A DNA stretch of 64,000 bases from Rutidosis leptorrhynchoides (lineage: Eukaryota; Streptophyta; Magnoliopsida; Asterales; Asteraceae): positions 32,006,001-32,070,000 of the forward strand of contig NC_092341.1 of assembly GCF_046630445.1 (NCBI RefSeq), read 5' to 3'. A program made the translations under genes and the position numbers. Below are positions 12,657 through 23,486 of the stretch, piece after piece. The notes below the pieces were generated by a model. It searched no databases and was not told where the DNA came from. It saw only the letters and a program-made list of their open reading frames with translations. Each line of letters begins with the position of its first letter. The first letter of the stretch is position 1.

Positions 12657-14153
12657 ATAGTTAATATTGATTGGAATGTGTAGTTATTAAACTCGGATTT
12701 GTACATTGGCAAGGCATAGATAGTTTGGGCTGCGATCTCTGCTTCTCCATCTATATGTTTCGTTTTTTCATTTCGTGTGCATTTGTGTGATTCATGTATA
12801 TAGTCTAGGTTGGTAGTTCTAGCTACTTTGGTTGGGCTCTTTCGCCCGGCTTGTTTCGTTATATTGTTTCATTGTTATTATTATAAAATATAAATTGTCT
12901 TGCCTTTAGGGGAAAAAAAAACATTACAAAGCAAATAATGTAACTTTTTATTCTAACGTAAACCCATAAAATTGTTATTGATATTGCCCATATATACTAA
13001 AATGAATAGTTTATATTCATATCTGAAACCTTAATTATGCTCTTTACGAATAAAATAAAAATAAAATAAAATGTATACAAGAATAGACATTCAAAGAATC
13101 CATGTTGAAGCTTTCAAAGTCAATATCCCAACTATTAGTTTCAGAGTCAAACATTGTATACTCATATTTGGTCAACTACGCGCACCTTTGTAATGTGTGT
13201 TACTGACTTTGTAAAATAAGAAAGGTTTTTATCACACTAATTACTTCCAATCATATATCTTGAATAAAATATATTATTAGTATACTTTTTTGGCTACTAT
13301 TATGCTTGTATATGTCAATTAATTATTATTATTATTGTTATTCTAATAATGGGACTTATCTAATGTCTACTCTAAAGGAATAGGATAAATGTAAATATTA
13401 TTATTATTACATGTAAGTAACTAATCCTAATAATAAACACACCTAAATGAAGAAAGTGTTACTTGAATAAATGTGGGAGTGTTACTTGAATTTGTTAAAT
13501 CTGAATTGAGGGGAATGTCAATATGAAAAAGTGGTTAAAATGCCTTTTATATCATGGCTAGTTATTACTCCGTATTATGATTAGAATCTTTAATCTTTAA
13601 AATGCCCTTTCTTACAATCTGATCTATTTACAATATGTAACAATCTAGAGAATAAGTATCATATTGGTCTACCTTAAATTCAACATGTTAACTACATTTT
13701 CTCCATATAGATTTGAATTAATGTTTATATGTAGTTGACACTATGTGACAGTTAGTTATTCCGTCAAAAAAGGAAAGTATATATATACATTATGTCCAGT
13801 TTTATCTACTTATATCATGTTTATGTTAATGTATATGTTTATGTTTATATATGTGCATCATCATGCCATGTATGTAAACATCATCATCATAACCTTTTGA
13901 AGCTCAACTAAACGCGGCTGCCTGTTTGCCATTCCAATCCCCCACATGCCTAATTTAGAAACACCATAGAAACAACCACCCAATTGCACACAACCTATAA
14001 TTATAACAAAAAATAAAATAAAAAGATAATAATAATAATAATAAAACCCTAAATTCTTTATTTTTATTTTTCTATTTCTATTCATATTCTTTCACCTCAT
14101 AACCCTCTTACCCTAATTTCCATCTATCCAAATTTATAGCATTTTTTGCTATA
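12657..14153. other. Non-coding flank upstream of the kinase gene
   Basis: About 1.5 kb of AT-rich sequence with no supported gene. The first part (to about 12921) ends with a TCTTGCCTTTAGGGG-then-A-run tail that resembles the 3' end of a plant LINE, but no LINE coding sequence is present, so this is only a suggestion. The part from about 13700 to 14153 probably holds the kinase promoter and 5' leader. No clear TATA box could be singled out. Confidence 0.5.
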
Positions 14154-15425
14154 ATGGATTTGGAATTCAACAACAAGAAGAGGGGTTTGTTAAGTAACAA
14201 CAATTATGAGCAAATTACAAAACGAAGAAACCAATTACAACAAAAAGATGTCTATGATGATGAAGATGATGACGTGAGCAAGTATGGAGATGGAATGGTG
14301 TGGTCTAGAGGTTGTTTAATTGGTAAAGGATGTTTTGGGTCAGTTTTTATTGCAAATTTAAAAAAACCCAAATCAAAATACACTTCATATCCACCAATTA
14401 TGGCTGTTAAATCTGCTGAAGTCTCTGTTTCTTCTTCAATTCAAAAAGAAAAAGAGGTTTTAAATAATATTCGCGGGTGTCGAAATGTGATCACATGTTT
14501 TGGGGAAGAGATTACAAATGGTGTTAATGGTTTAATGGTGTATAATTTGCTTTTAGAGTATGGTTCTGGTGGAACCCTATCTGATTTAATCAGACGACAA
14601 TCAAGTTTGCCTGAATTAGACGTTAAACGTCATACTAGGTCAATCCTAATTGGATTACGTCATATTCATAATTGTGGATATGTTCATTGTGATTTAAAAC
14701 CCGAAAACATTTTGCTTGTTGGTAATTCGGGTTATGATGGTAATAAGTTTACAGCTAAAATCGGGGATTTAGGGTTAGCGAAAAGAGTGAAACAGAGCAA
14801 GAAAAGTAAGATGACGTCACCTTTTTGTAGAGGTACACAAATGTATTTTTCACCTGAAGTTGTGATTGATGGTGTTCAAGAAGCTCCTTCTGATATTTGG
14901 GCAATTGGGTGTATTGTGCTTGAAATGTTAACCGGTAAACCGCCTTGGGATTCGAACGGTGACGATGTTTTGACTAAAATTAGTCAAAGTAACGAATCGC
15001 CTTTTGTCCCCGAGACGGTTTCGAATGAAGGAAGGAGTTTTTTAAAAGGTTGTTTTTCGAGGAAAGCGATGTATAGATGGACGGCTGAGATGCTTTTAGC
15101 TCATCCGTTTCTTGAAGGGATTGGTGATGATGATATAATAGATGATCAAAACGTTAAAGAACCGAGTGATGTTATTGATATAAACGCAATAACTTCTTCA
15201 ATTATGTCAGAAAACGATGATGATGATGAGATTAGTTTATCTTCGTTTTCTGATGGGTTGATTTATTCATCAGAAAACGGGCTCGATTCTTGGTATCAAG
15301 AAGACGTTGATGGGATTGAACACGACGTAAGTTCTTGTTTTTCGGTAGAAGAAATTAGTAGCGCTGCGCCATTAAATGAAGTACATCAATATCCGATAAG
15401 TTTCACTATTTCTTCAGGAGTTTAG
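14154..15425 (+). CDS. Protein kinase, plant MAP3K-like (MEKK group), intronless
   Basis: A single uninterrupted frame of 423 residues encodes a Ser/Thr protein kinase. The glycine loop GKGCFGSV is at 57-64, the ATP-binding Lys at 86 (MAVKS), the catalytic loop HCDLKPEN at 178-185, and the metal-binding motif reads DLG at 205-207 instead of DFG. The activation-segment end SPE is at 233-235, DIWAIGC at 247-253 and the subdomain XI Arg at 309. An acidic N-terminal stretch (about 34-41) and an acidic Ser-rich tail from about 324 flank the domain. The compact intronless layout and the GTQMYFSPE segment fit the small plant MAPKKK17-21 type group, which acts at the top of MAP kinase cascades. The exact orthologue is not assigned. 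It is the only conventional host gene here, is apparently intact, and lies between retrotransposons. Confidence 0.9.
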   Translation: MDLEFNNKKRGLLSNNNYEQITKRRNQLQQKDVYDDEDDDVSKYGDGMVWSRGCLIGKGCFGSVFIANLKKPKSKYTSYPPIMAVKSAEVSVSSSIQKEKEVLNNIRGCRNVITCFGEEITNGVNGLMVYNLLLEYGSGGTLSDLIRRQSSLPELDVKRHTRSILIGLRHIHNCGYVHCDLKPENILLVGNSGYDGNKFTAKIGDLGLAKRVKQSKKSKMTSPFCRGTQMYFSPEVVIDGVQEAPSDIWAIGCIVLEMLTGKPPWDSNGDDVLTKISQSNESPFVPETVSNEGRSFLKGCFSRKAMYRWTAEMLLAHPFLEGIGDDDIIDDQNVKEPSDVIDINAITSSIMSENDDDDEISLSSFSDGLIYSSENGLDSWYQEDVDGIEHDVSSCFSVEEISSAAPLNEVHQYPISFTISSGV

Positions 15426-16166
15426 TAATAGTATGTATGTTCATGAGTTTATAAGTTTTGTAGTGATTATTACATCATGACAATGTACTTCTGTTCCATA
15501 GTTATATTTAGAGTTTATAATTATAACTATATATTACATTAATTCCTTTTGTTATTGATTTTAGGGATGTTGTTTTAGTTCTGTTTTGTCAGTTTGAATG
15601 CTAGCTGTTTTTGGTATGAGAATTTATTGAAATAGATCATGATTATTAATATTCCAATTTTAGCATTATTGGTCTTAAATAAGGGAAGCCTATGTTTATT
15701 ACTGTAGATAGAATGCATAAATCCATCTTCATGGTACATTTGACCAGTTTTGCAGTGAGTCATTGGATTAATAATAAGTTTTACATAATAAATCAAACTG
15801 TATGAATGTTTGGATGTAAGATACATTTATACTACTGTTCATGAAGCTTCAGTGTGAAAAACCTGTTGAATCTGCAATTATATGCACATAGAATTTGTGT
15901 TTTGACGCAGTGCAGCATACCGTTGTTTGATTGCTTACATGAACTAAACATGAAAACCTCTGCATTTGATGTTTTGATATTGAACTGTTATTCGTTGATA
16001 TATGTACTGTTAACCAGAATGAAAGATTCATATGTTTATAAGGTTTTATGGATATCGTGAGGTGACTCGGTTTATCAAACTTAACCAAATAGACTGGTGC
16101 AGTTTTGTTAAGGGTCATATTTAGATTGTGGTCAGACATCAGTAAGATATATTGCAGGTGTTATAG
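15426..16166. other. Kinase 3' flank
   Basis: The 3' untranslated region probably occupies the first few hundred bases. No other gene, RNA or repeat could be supported. Short open stretches on both strands here lack domain features and codon structure. Confidence 0.5.
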
Positions 16167-16174
16167 GTTGTACA

Positions 16175-16396
16175 CAGAGGCGAAGCCATAATTTACGGAT
16201 AAGGGTGACATTTCTCGAAAAATAAATATCAATATAAAAATATAGAATATTATTTTATAATTATAATTATAATTATAATTATAATTACGGGATTTAGCCA
16301 TTAATTTACAATTTTTAATACACTATAATAGACATATTAAAGAGTTTGGGGTGGCAAAACGTCCGCATGCATCTCCTATCCCCACCTCCGCCTCTG
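16175..16396. mobile_element. hAT-type MITE, 222 bp
   Basis: Imperfect terminal inverted repeats begin CAGAGGCGAAG at the left end and CAGAGGCGGAG on the opposite strand at the right end. Flanking 8 bp copies are GTTGTACA (16167-16174) and ATTGTACA (16397-16404), 7 of 8 matching. An 8 bp duplication and CAG-type ends are the hallmarks of hAT elements. There is no coding capacity. A TATAAT-type microsatellite lies inside at about 16256-16286. Confidence 0.82.
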
Positions 16397-16404
16397 ATTG
16401 TACA

Positions 16405-16902
16405 ACTTTTGTGCATTGGCTACTGATTAGCTTAAGGACTACATCTTCTGACCCAATATTTGCATAATCAATTTTAAAACAAGTTATGGGTTATTTTTGT
16501 TTAGTAAATTGTGAGTAATTTCAAAGTCATATAGTTTGTTGTTTGAGTGATGATAAATTTAACATAGCTATGCATCCTTAACTTGTACGATACAAGTTTT
16601 AAATGCAAGAAAAATTTATCAAAATATGTACTGAAAACATCAAAACCTTAATAATATGGAATGATGGAACAAAACAATAAGAGAGACAACTCTGAAAATG
16701 GACAAGGCTAGCTGACAAAGAAAATACTAACAGACAGCAGATCGATGTTTAGGATATCTGGTTCACGCTTTGAACCGGGCCTAGGCCCAAATTTTTTATT
16801 AAAGCCCGTTTATGTAGGTAGAAATAGAATAGTTGGTTGATGAGTTATTGAGTTTTTGCTTTGTTATTTAGTAATGTCTTGATGTCTTGATGTTTCTTAT
16901 GT
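16405..16902. other. Intergenic sequence left of element C
   Basis: AT-rich, with no supported gene or RNA. It joins directly to 26483 if element C and one target copy are removed. Confidence 0.45.
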
Positions 16903-16907
16903 TAGAA

Positions 16908-19898
16908 TGTAACGACCCGGAAATTTCCGACCAAATTTAAACTCTAATCTCTATATGGTTCCGACACGATAAGCAAAAACCCTAAAGTTGACCCGCACTT
17001 TTTCGATCGTTCTATACTTATAAGATTAATATTTACATAAATTAAACCTTACCAACATGATAAGCAATCCAAATTGTTGAGACTTATGTTTTCGAAAAGA
17101 GTTTTACACAACGTTTGACCGTCTAGTTTGACCGATGATATCACGAACTATACAATATATGATAATTATACGTTTGTGTATATATATGTATATATACATA
17201 TTTAACATGTTCTAAGAATGTTTTAATATCTCATTTTGTATTAATAACAATAAGTTATAAGTATATTTTGAAACTACTAACTTAAATTTTCAAAACGATA
17301 ACCATACGTAACGTTATTTGACTTAAATACTTATCACCTATAATGTTTATACATATATCGTATAAGTAATGTATTTAATCACTTTTAAAGACTTAAATAC
17401 ATAAAACAATATAAGTATATTTACAAAAGATAGCTATATTTGAATCCTCGTTCCGTTTTCTCAAAGATCTCTATACGTATACCTAGGGTATATGTACCCG
17501 TATCATACGCAGCTTCTAGATGTATTTACTATTGGTATATACCAATAAAAATCTGCTCCTTAGCAGCCTTAAATGATTAAGAAACATGTGGAACCAACCA
17601 TTTGTCAAGTAGCATGAATTATTTAGCAAGAAAACAAAGTTAGGTATTTTTTTTTCCTTTATAACCTAAAAACGTTTTTATGCATGCACACCATTTCTTC
17701 ACCCCATTTTCTTATACTTACACTTCCATTTCTCTCTCAAAATACTCTTAACTTCATACTTGATCATCTCCAAGCATTTTCCCCATCATTTAGCTTCAAA
17801 AACCTTACTTAAACACCATAAGAAAACCATACAAAAACACTTCAAGAAAACCTTCCAAGAACACAAACTTACTTCCAATCTTTCATCCAATTCCATCACC
17901 CTTTTGGTTCTAGCTTTTTACTCCTCTTTTACAGCAACCTTGTCCAAGGAACTTGAGGTAGTATCTATGTTCATAACCTTATTCGATTCATATATATATA
18001 GCTATCATATTTTGTGGTATACAATTTTAACAACAAGAACATAGTTTGAAAGTTTTCAAACTTGTTTGCAAACTAAATAGATCCTTCTAACTTAACTTTT
18101 AAAATACTTCAAGACCTGTAATATAACTTAAATATATGCTAACTTAACAAGGTATAACTTGGTTTTTCAAAGAATATCTTAAAAACTGTTTTTACGACGT
18201 CGGAGTGTAACCGGGGACTGTTTTGGGTTGGATAATTAAAAACTATCTTAAACTTTGAATTGGAGGTTTATGTTCTGGAAAAATGATTTTTACTATAAAT
18301 ATGTTAACACATAAAAATTTCATGATTTAATTCAAAGTATAAGTATTTTTAGAAAAATGGTCATTAAGTGTTATTTTTTTGTAACAAAAATGTTTAACTT
18401 CATAAGTTTCACTAAAGTTTCACCTATGCCGTGTGATTTTCAATACAAACCAAGGTATTTTCAGTTCATAGTCTTAAAGAGGGACTCGATCCAAGGAGAT
18501 GGCAAGTTGAATCAACGAAAACGGATTTGTAACGAAGAAACTATGACCGAAACAAAATTGGTTATCCTAGACTTGTTTAACTTCGGGATTAATTGGGAAA
18601 AATTAAATAAATCACATATTTCTAAGATAACATGATATTTTATATATATGTACTTATAATTCAATTTTATATGGTTCAGGATCACCCGTAAACAACACGA
18701 GAAGATTAATCATAAGATCCCATGTTTGTACGCAACACGTCATTTGACAACACCGGTACTTTATGTACGCAACACGTCATTTGACAACATCGGTACCGTG
18801 GGTCAAGATTAATCTCGACCAATACATATACGATGGGGTTTTATTTATTTCGTTGGGGGTTTTATTTATTTCATTGCGGGTATATTAAACATCTAAAAAT
18901 GAACCATTAAAATTGAATTACTAACAACGAGCTGCTAACTACGGACTAAGGAATTATTCAAAGTATTAAAAGTATAACAAGTATATATATGTGACGTTTG
19001 TTTAAAAAGAAAAGGTATTGATATATTATATATGGATAGGTTCGTGATATCAACCGGAGACCAAGTCAAATTATATATATCTTCAAGACGAAAGTGAGTA
19101 TATAGTCCCACTTTTAAACTCTAAATATTTCGGGATGAGAATACATGTATTTTATGTTTTACGTTATGGACACAAGTAACTGAAAAATATATTCTACGTT
19201 GAGTTGTACCACTGGCATACTTCCCTGTAGCTTGGTAACTAATATTTACAGCGGTATTGTAAACGCGAATCCTGTTGATAGATCTATCGGGCCTGACAAC
19301 CCCAACCGGACTGGACGACCAGTATTCAACGGTTGCACAGTACTTCGTTTCGTGACTACACTTGGTACAGTGTAGTAAGATTTCATATTAAAGGGAATAT
19401 GCGACGTGATTAATTGTTAAGTATGGTTACCAAGTGCTCAACCACTTAGAATATTTTTATTAAAATGTTTATATATGAAATCTTGTGGTCTATATTTATA
19501 TCGCTGTCGACATTAAACCTATATCTCACCAACTTTATGTTGACATTTTAAAGCATGTTATTCTCAGGTATGAATTAAGTCTTCCGCTGTGCATTATCTC
19601 GTACTAAGGATACTACTTGAGGCCATTAAGGACTTATATCATAAGGCGTTGCATTCGAGTCATTGAAGTTCATAGAGACTATTATTAAGTAAATGGCGGT
19701 TTAGGTCATTTGAATATTATGAAATGTCAGGCGAATATGTCAATTATGGATGTAACTATAGATTGCCTTTTAAGAATAAATGCAACGTTTGTAAGATGTA
19801 TCATATAGAGGGCAAGCACCTCGCAATGTTATCAACTATTGTAATTCGTTTGTAATCAATATGGACAACGTCCGGATGATTAGTTTCGGATCCTTTCA
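16908..19898 (+). repeat. Element C 5' LTR
   Basis: Starts TGTAACGACC and ends CCTTTCA. It contains two 32-base copies of a GTACGCAACACGTC-type repeat at 18728-18759 and 18765-18796, a GATGAGAATACATG motif near 19134, and the conserved LTR core with CTTCCGCTG at about 19525-19590. Short open frames inside (for example 17760-18044) recur in the other LTR only because the LTRs are duplicates, and show no protein features. Confidence 0.92.
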
Positions 19899-19900
19899 GT

Positions 19901-19912
19901 TGGTATCAGAGC
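19901..19912 (+). promoter_or_regulatory. Element C primer binding site (tRNA-iMet)
   Basis: TGGTATCAGAGC begins two bases after the 5' LTR. It is an exact match to the usual initiator-Met tRNA primer site of plant LTR elements. Confidence 0.9.
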
Positions 19913-20241
19913 GTTGGTCTTAGCGAACCAGGCCTTGCATTAGTGTGTCTAACTAGTAGTTGTTAGGATACATTAAGTGAGTCTGGACTTTGACCGTGTC
20001 TGCCTGTCAAAAGTTTTGCTTATCAATCCTAGTCGGAAATCATCTGCTTATCATTCTTAGGGAACTGCCTGCTTATCATTCTTAAGTCTAGACACGTCTT
20101 ACTGCATTTAGTGCATCGATAGTGTATAGACAAAATTCATATCCTAGCGTATCTGTTACTATAGACATTGCCTGACGTATTTCAAAGATTCTCCGTAATT
20201 CATGGGATTTTGATATTATATATACATATGTAAATTATGTA

Positions 20242-20757
20242 TTGAAGAGTACCAAACCCAACTCCTATAATCTATTCCAAACCAAAAATTCATTTCTCCG
20301 ACCATACAAGATGGATTCTTCATCCAGCTCAAATTCCTCCGACTTCGATAGCTTCGCCGATATGGATTTCCATTCGAGCTCTGAGAACAGCGTTACCGGA
20401 ATGGATCAACCAATTTCCCATCATCTATTCTGGATGAATTGGGGATGGGTTCGTAATATACTAAATTTCTGGAGGCAAGAAGAAGGTGATCCATTCCATC
20501 CACCAAATTGTCCTCTTAACGATGAACCTGAAGCACTTACCGGCAAACCTATTCGAAACACCATTTTCTCGCTCATTTCTAGAGTATCTCCTCATGATTA
20601 CATACTATCCCATATTTCAAATCTTGTTCATTCGCTCGTTCCAACCGTCAATCATCCCGGTATAATAGAAGAAGTCAACGAACTCCGTGCTCGGGTAGTG
20701 GTTTTGGAGAATATGGTGCGAAGGTTACAAACACCAACAGCAGCACCAGCAGCATAA
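20242..20757 (+). CDS. Element C sole ORF, 171 aa, unknown function
   Basis: This is the only credible gene between the primer site and the 3' LTR, beginning about 340 bases after the primer site. The start may be the methionine at 20242 or, more likely, Met24 at 20311 (MDSSSSSNSSDFDSFADMDF), which opens a Ser/Asp-rich acidic segment. Residues about 60-80 are Trp-rich (LFWMNWGWVRNILNFW). Residues about 141-163 (IIEEVNELRARVVVLENMV) look like a short coiled coil with leucine spacing, followed by a Thr/Pro/Ala tail. I recognise no family. Its position matches that of the accessory genes in A and B. It could be a truncated gag-like or accessory protein. Confidence 0.6.
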   Translation: MKSTKPNSYNLFQTKNSFLRPYKMDSSSSSNSSDFDSFADMDFHSSSENSVTGMDQPISHHLFWMNWGWVRNILNFWRQEEGDPFHPPNCPLNDEPEALTGKPIRNTIFSLISRVSPHDYILSHISNLVHSLVPTVNHPGIIEEVNELRARVVVLENMVRRLQTPTAAPAA

Positions 20758-23470
20758 TCCGTACTACCATCGTCAACGCCGACAGTACCTTTATCACCCC
20801 AATCACAACCGCGCCTTAAATATCAACATCACAATCTGTATCTCGAATATCAACATCACACGACTCAATATCTGTACTTCGAGTATGATCTTCGTTCTAT
20901 ATATCGTTCTACATCGATTATCTTCGCTTTACGTATCGTATGACGATTATGTAATTTCTAAAGTCTTAGAGATTATGTAACCTAGAATTAACGATAAATC
21001 AAATGAGTTTAATATCTTATTGACTCATTAATTCTATGATTATCTCTGAAGAAAATATATATGCAAGTATATTTTCATAAAGATAGTAATTAAAAATTCC
21101 TTCGTACAAACTATTAATGATGAAAATATTTTAACGGGTGGGTAGTACCCGAGGAATATTTAGAATTCACATTAATAAGTTATATTGTACATTCTTGAAT
21201 CTGATTCAACGGTTATCTATTATCTTACTTACAACCACCGATATTCGTATCCGCTCACCCCAGAATAACCATTTTCAATCAAATTTCATATTCGGATTTT
21301 GACCTACCAGAATCCAACAAGTGGCATAAAGAAGAAAACATTGGACAATTAAAATGAATTAAAATGTTGATTGTAACATATGAAACTAAACAATTCTTCA
21401 AGCTTGCCACTTGATTTTATCTTAAACCTCATTCGTAACTTGACGATTACAATTCACATTCAAATCCTTTCATGATTCCTGAAAACACCTCGACCGAGAA
21501 GTTGAACCCACCTCGCCTACGGAATGAAGATTTATACATACAGTTATACACCTGAAGAACTCTCGAACCCAAATTCATAATTTAACACATAACGTATTGA
21601 ATCCTTTGCCATTTATTAGCAAGAACAACCCTACAATTCCTTTTCAAGAAGCTAATTTTGTCACAGCTCCACTTCGACTTTTCAGTGAGATTATTTCTAT
21701 TATAATCATGATATTTATACCTTGTCCTTTCGCCGTCATTACCGGAAAACCTTTTATATCCCTCGACAACATCAACAGGTGCACCAGCAGATCCTTATCC
21801 TTTTGGCGAAATCAACAATCAGTATTTTGAAAATCTCGCGGAACTTCTTCCATCATATCTATAATGTCTATCCCTAAGAATTTCATAATCTGAACGTGAA
21901 GTTTCTGAAAAACACCCGGGACTATGAAATAGTTCTTGAAATGCTAACGAAGCAGCAAAAACTGTAAACGACTTTAACGGTCAAAAGTTTGATGACAAAG
22001 AATAGTAAGGTGGTAAAGCTGAAAAAAAAAAAAAAGTTTGGAACTAGAAAACGGATGAAGCAAAGTATGAAAGAGGCTGTGGATAAATCACAGGGACTGA
22101 ACCTGCTCTCAAAGAATACAAACGTTTCCGTACCTGCTGAAACCGTCAGTAAGAACCCTACTCTTTATTCAAAACCTTGCCCGGATGATATTTTTCATCA
22201 TCATCTTATCTTAGATATTATAAGATATCTTCATATCATTCGTTATACATATTTTTCATATTTCTGGAGATATTTTTACAACTATTCCTATCTGCGATCA
22301 TTTATCTCTCCGTAACATCTGCGTTACAATATAAAAGAAACTGTGTTAATTTCTAAATTCTGAAACCTCCGAGATTAAAATATAAATGATTTGAAGTAGT
22401 GTTGGGAACTGATGCATGAATTAGTATAATATAATGAAACTTGATCAACTTCATTATATTACAGTAAGTCATGTTAAGTTTCTAATGGAATGTGATGATT
22501 CACAGTACCGTAATCATGTGCCATGTTACACGGCTCTTACATTCTATCAAGTCTCCAAACATATTAGAACGTATCACCTTGATAGTTCTATTTTTCCGGA
22601 ATATTCGAGTAATTTAATGAATCAAGATCGTGCCATTACAATTTCATTCTAAAACCAATAGCTAGGTTCATTCCAAATTTCCTACCTACGAATTTCGGAC
22701 CATTGTTCGCTTGGCTCGAGGACAGGAAGAAGAAACGAAGGGACAAAACCTCAGAATAGAAATAGGAACATAAACCACAGCAAATAAGAGAGAGCATTAA
22801 CTGTGGATGACAATGATTTTAAGGGACGGGAGTAGGAACATCGAAATATAAGGGAAGGTATAAAACCTAACAACAACCCTGAAACTACAAACCGTGCATA
22901 TCAATACGTATTGCAACGTAAAGGCACGGGAGAATTAAAAACATTATAATTCCAAGGAAAGTATAAAAGAGAATAGATTCTTCTGGTGATAGATGAAAAA
23001 GAAGAATGAAAGATATGAAAGTTAGAAATATAACAAGGATTAGAATGGGATGGAGCATATTAGCGAATGTCTTAAAGTAGGAACTAAAGAGAAAGAATAG
23101 AAGATGTGGGAAGAAAGAAAGGGAAGGAGGTAAATTTATAGTGAAATATTCGACAAAGAAATCAAAACAGATTGCCGCGTTAAATCAAAGAAGATCCTGA
23201 TCGCCGCAAAACTAAATCGTATTACATAAGATTTTCTTTAAAACCCTTAAATCCCGGAAATCGATCATAATCACGTCATCGGTTACAACAATTCTATATT
23301 TACTCATTTCACTCTTTTGTGATAGCTTCGCTCGTGCGTCTCACATAACCGAATCGTTTTATCTAAATCTTTCAATAATGATAAAATTTCATTATTACCT
23401 CATATTCGTCATGAAAACATTCCTATTGTTATTTATGACAACCTCTACCAAATTTCGAGGACGAAATTTC
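20758..23470 (+). other. Element C internal non-coding region
   Basis: About 2.7 kb with no gag-pol homology that I could see. It includes the internal polypurine-like motif at 21131-21151 and a 15-base A run near 22022. Small open frames (21597-21830, 21989-22315, 22434-22652) lack recognisable features and are not called. Confidence 0.6.
21131..21151 (+). promoter_or_regulatory. Internal polypurine-tract-like motif in element C
   Basis: TTAACGGGTGGGTA here is identical to 14 bases of the 3' polypurine tract at 23472-23485. It is followed by GTACCCG. The same extended motif occurs between the accessory genes and gag in elements A and B. A role as a second plus-strand primer is possible but unproved. 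Confidence 0.55.
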
Positions 23471-23486
23471 TTTAACGGGTGGGTAC
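23470..23486 (+). promoter_or_regulatory. Element C 3' polypurine tract
   Basis: The sequence CTTTAACGGGTGGGTAC ends directly at the TG of the 3' LTR. It follows TTTCGAGGACGAAATTT, a context common at the end of Tekay-like elements. Confidence 0.75.

Noticed and set aside
12657..12921. Possible LINE 3' end
   Set aside because: Tail resemblance only; no RT or endonuclease sequence and no target duplication found, so it is not called as a feature of its own.
17760..18635. Open frames of 94 and 92 codons in the element C LTR, repeated at 24339-25214
   Set aside because: They recur only because the LTRs are duplicates. No domain, no supporting codon pattern, and the position is within an LTR.
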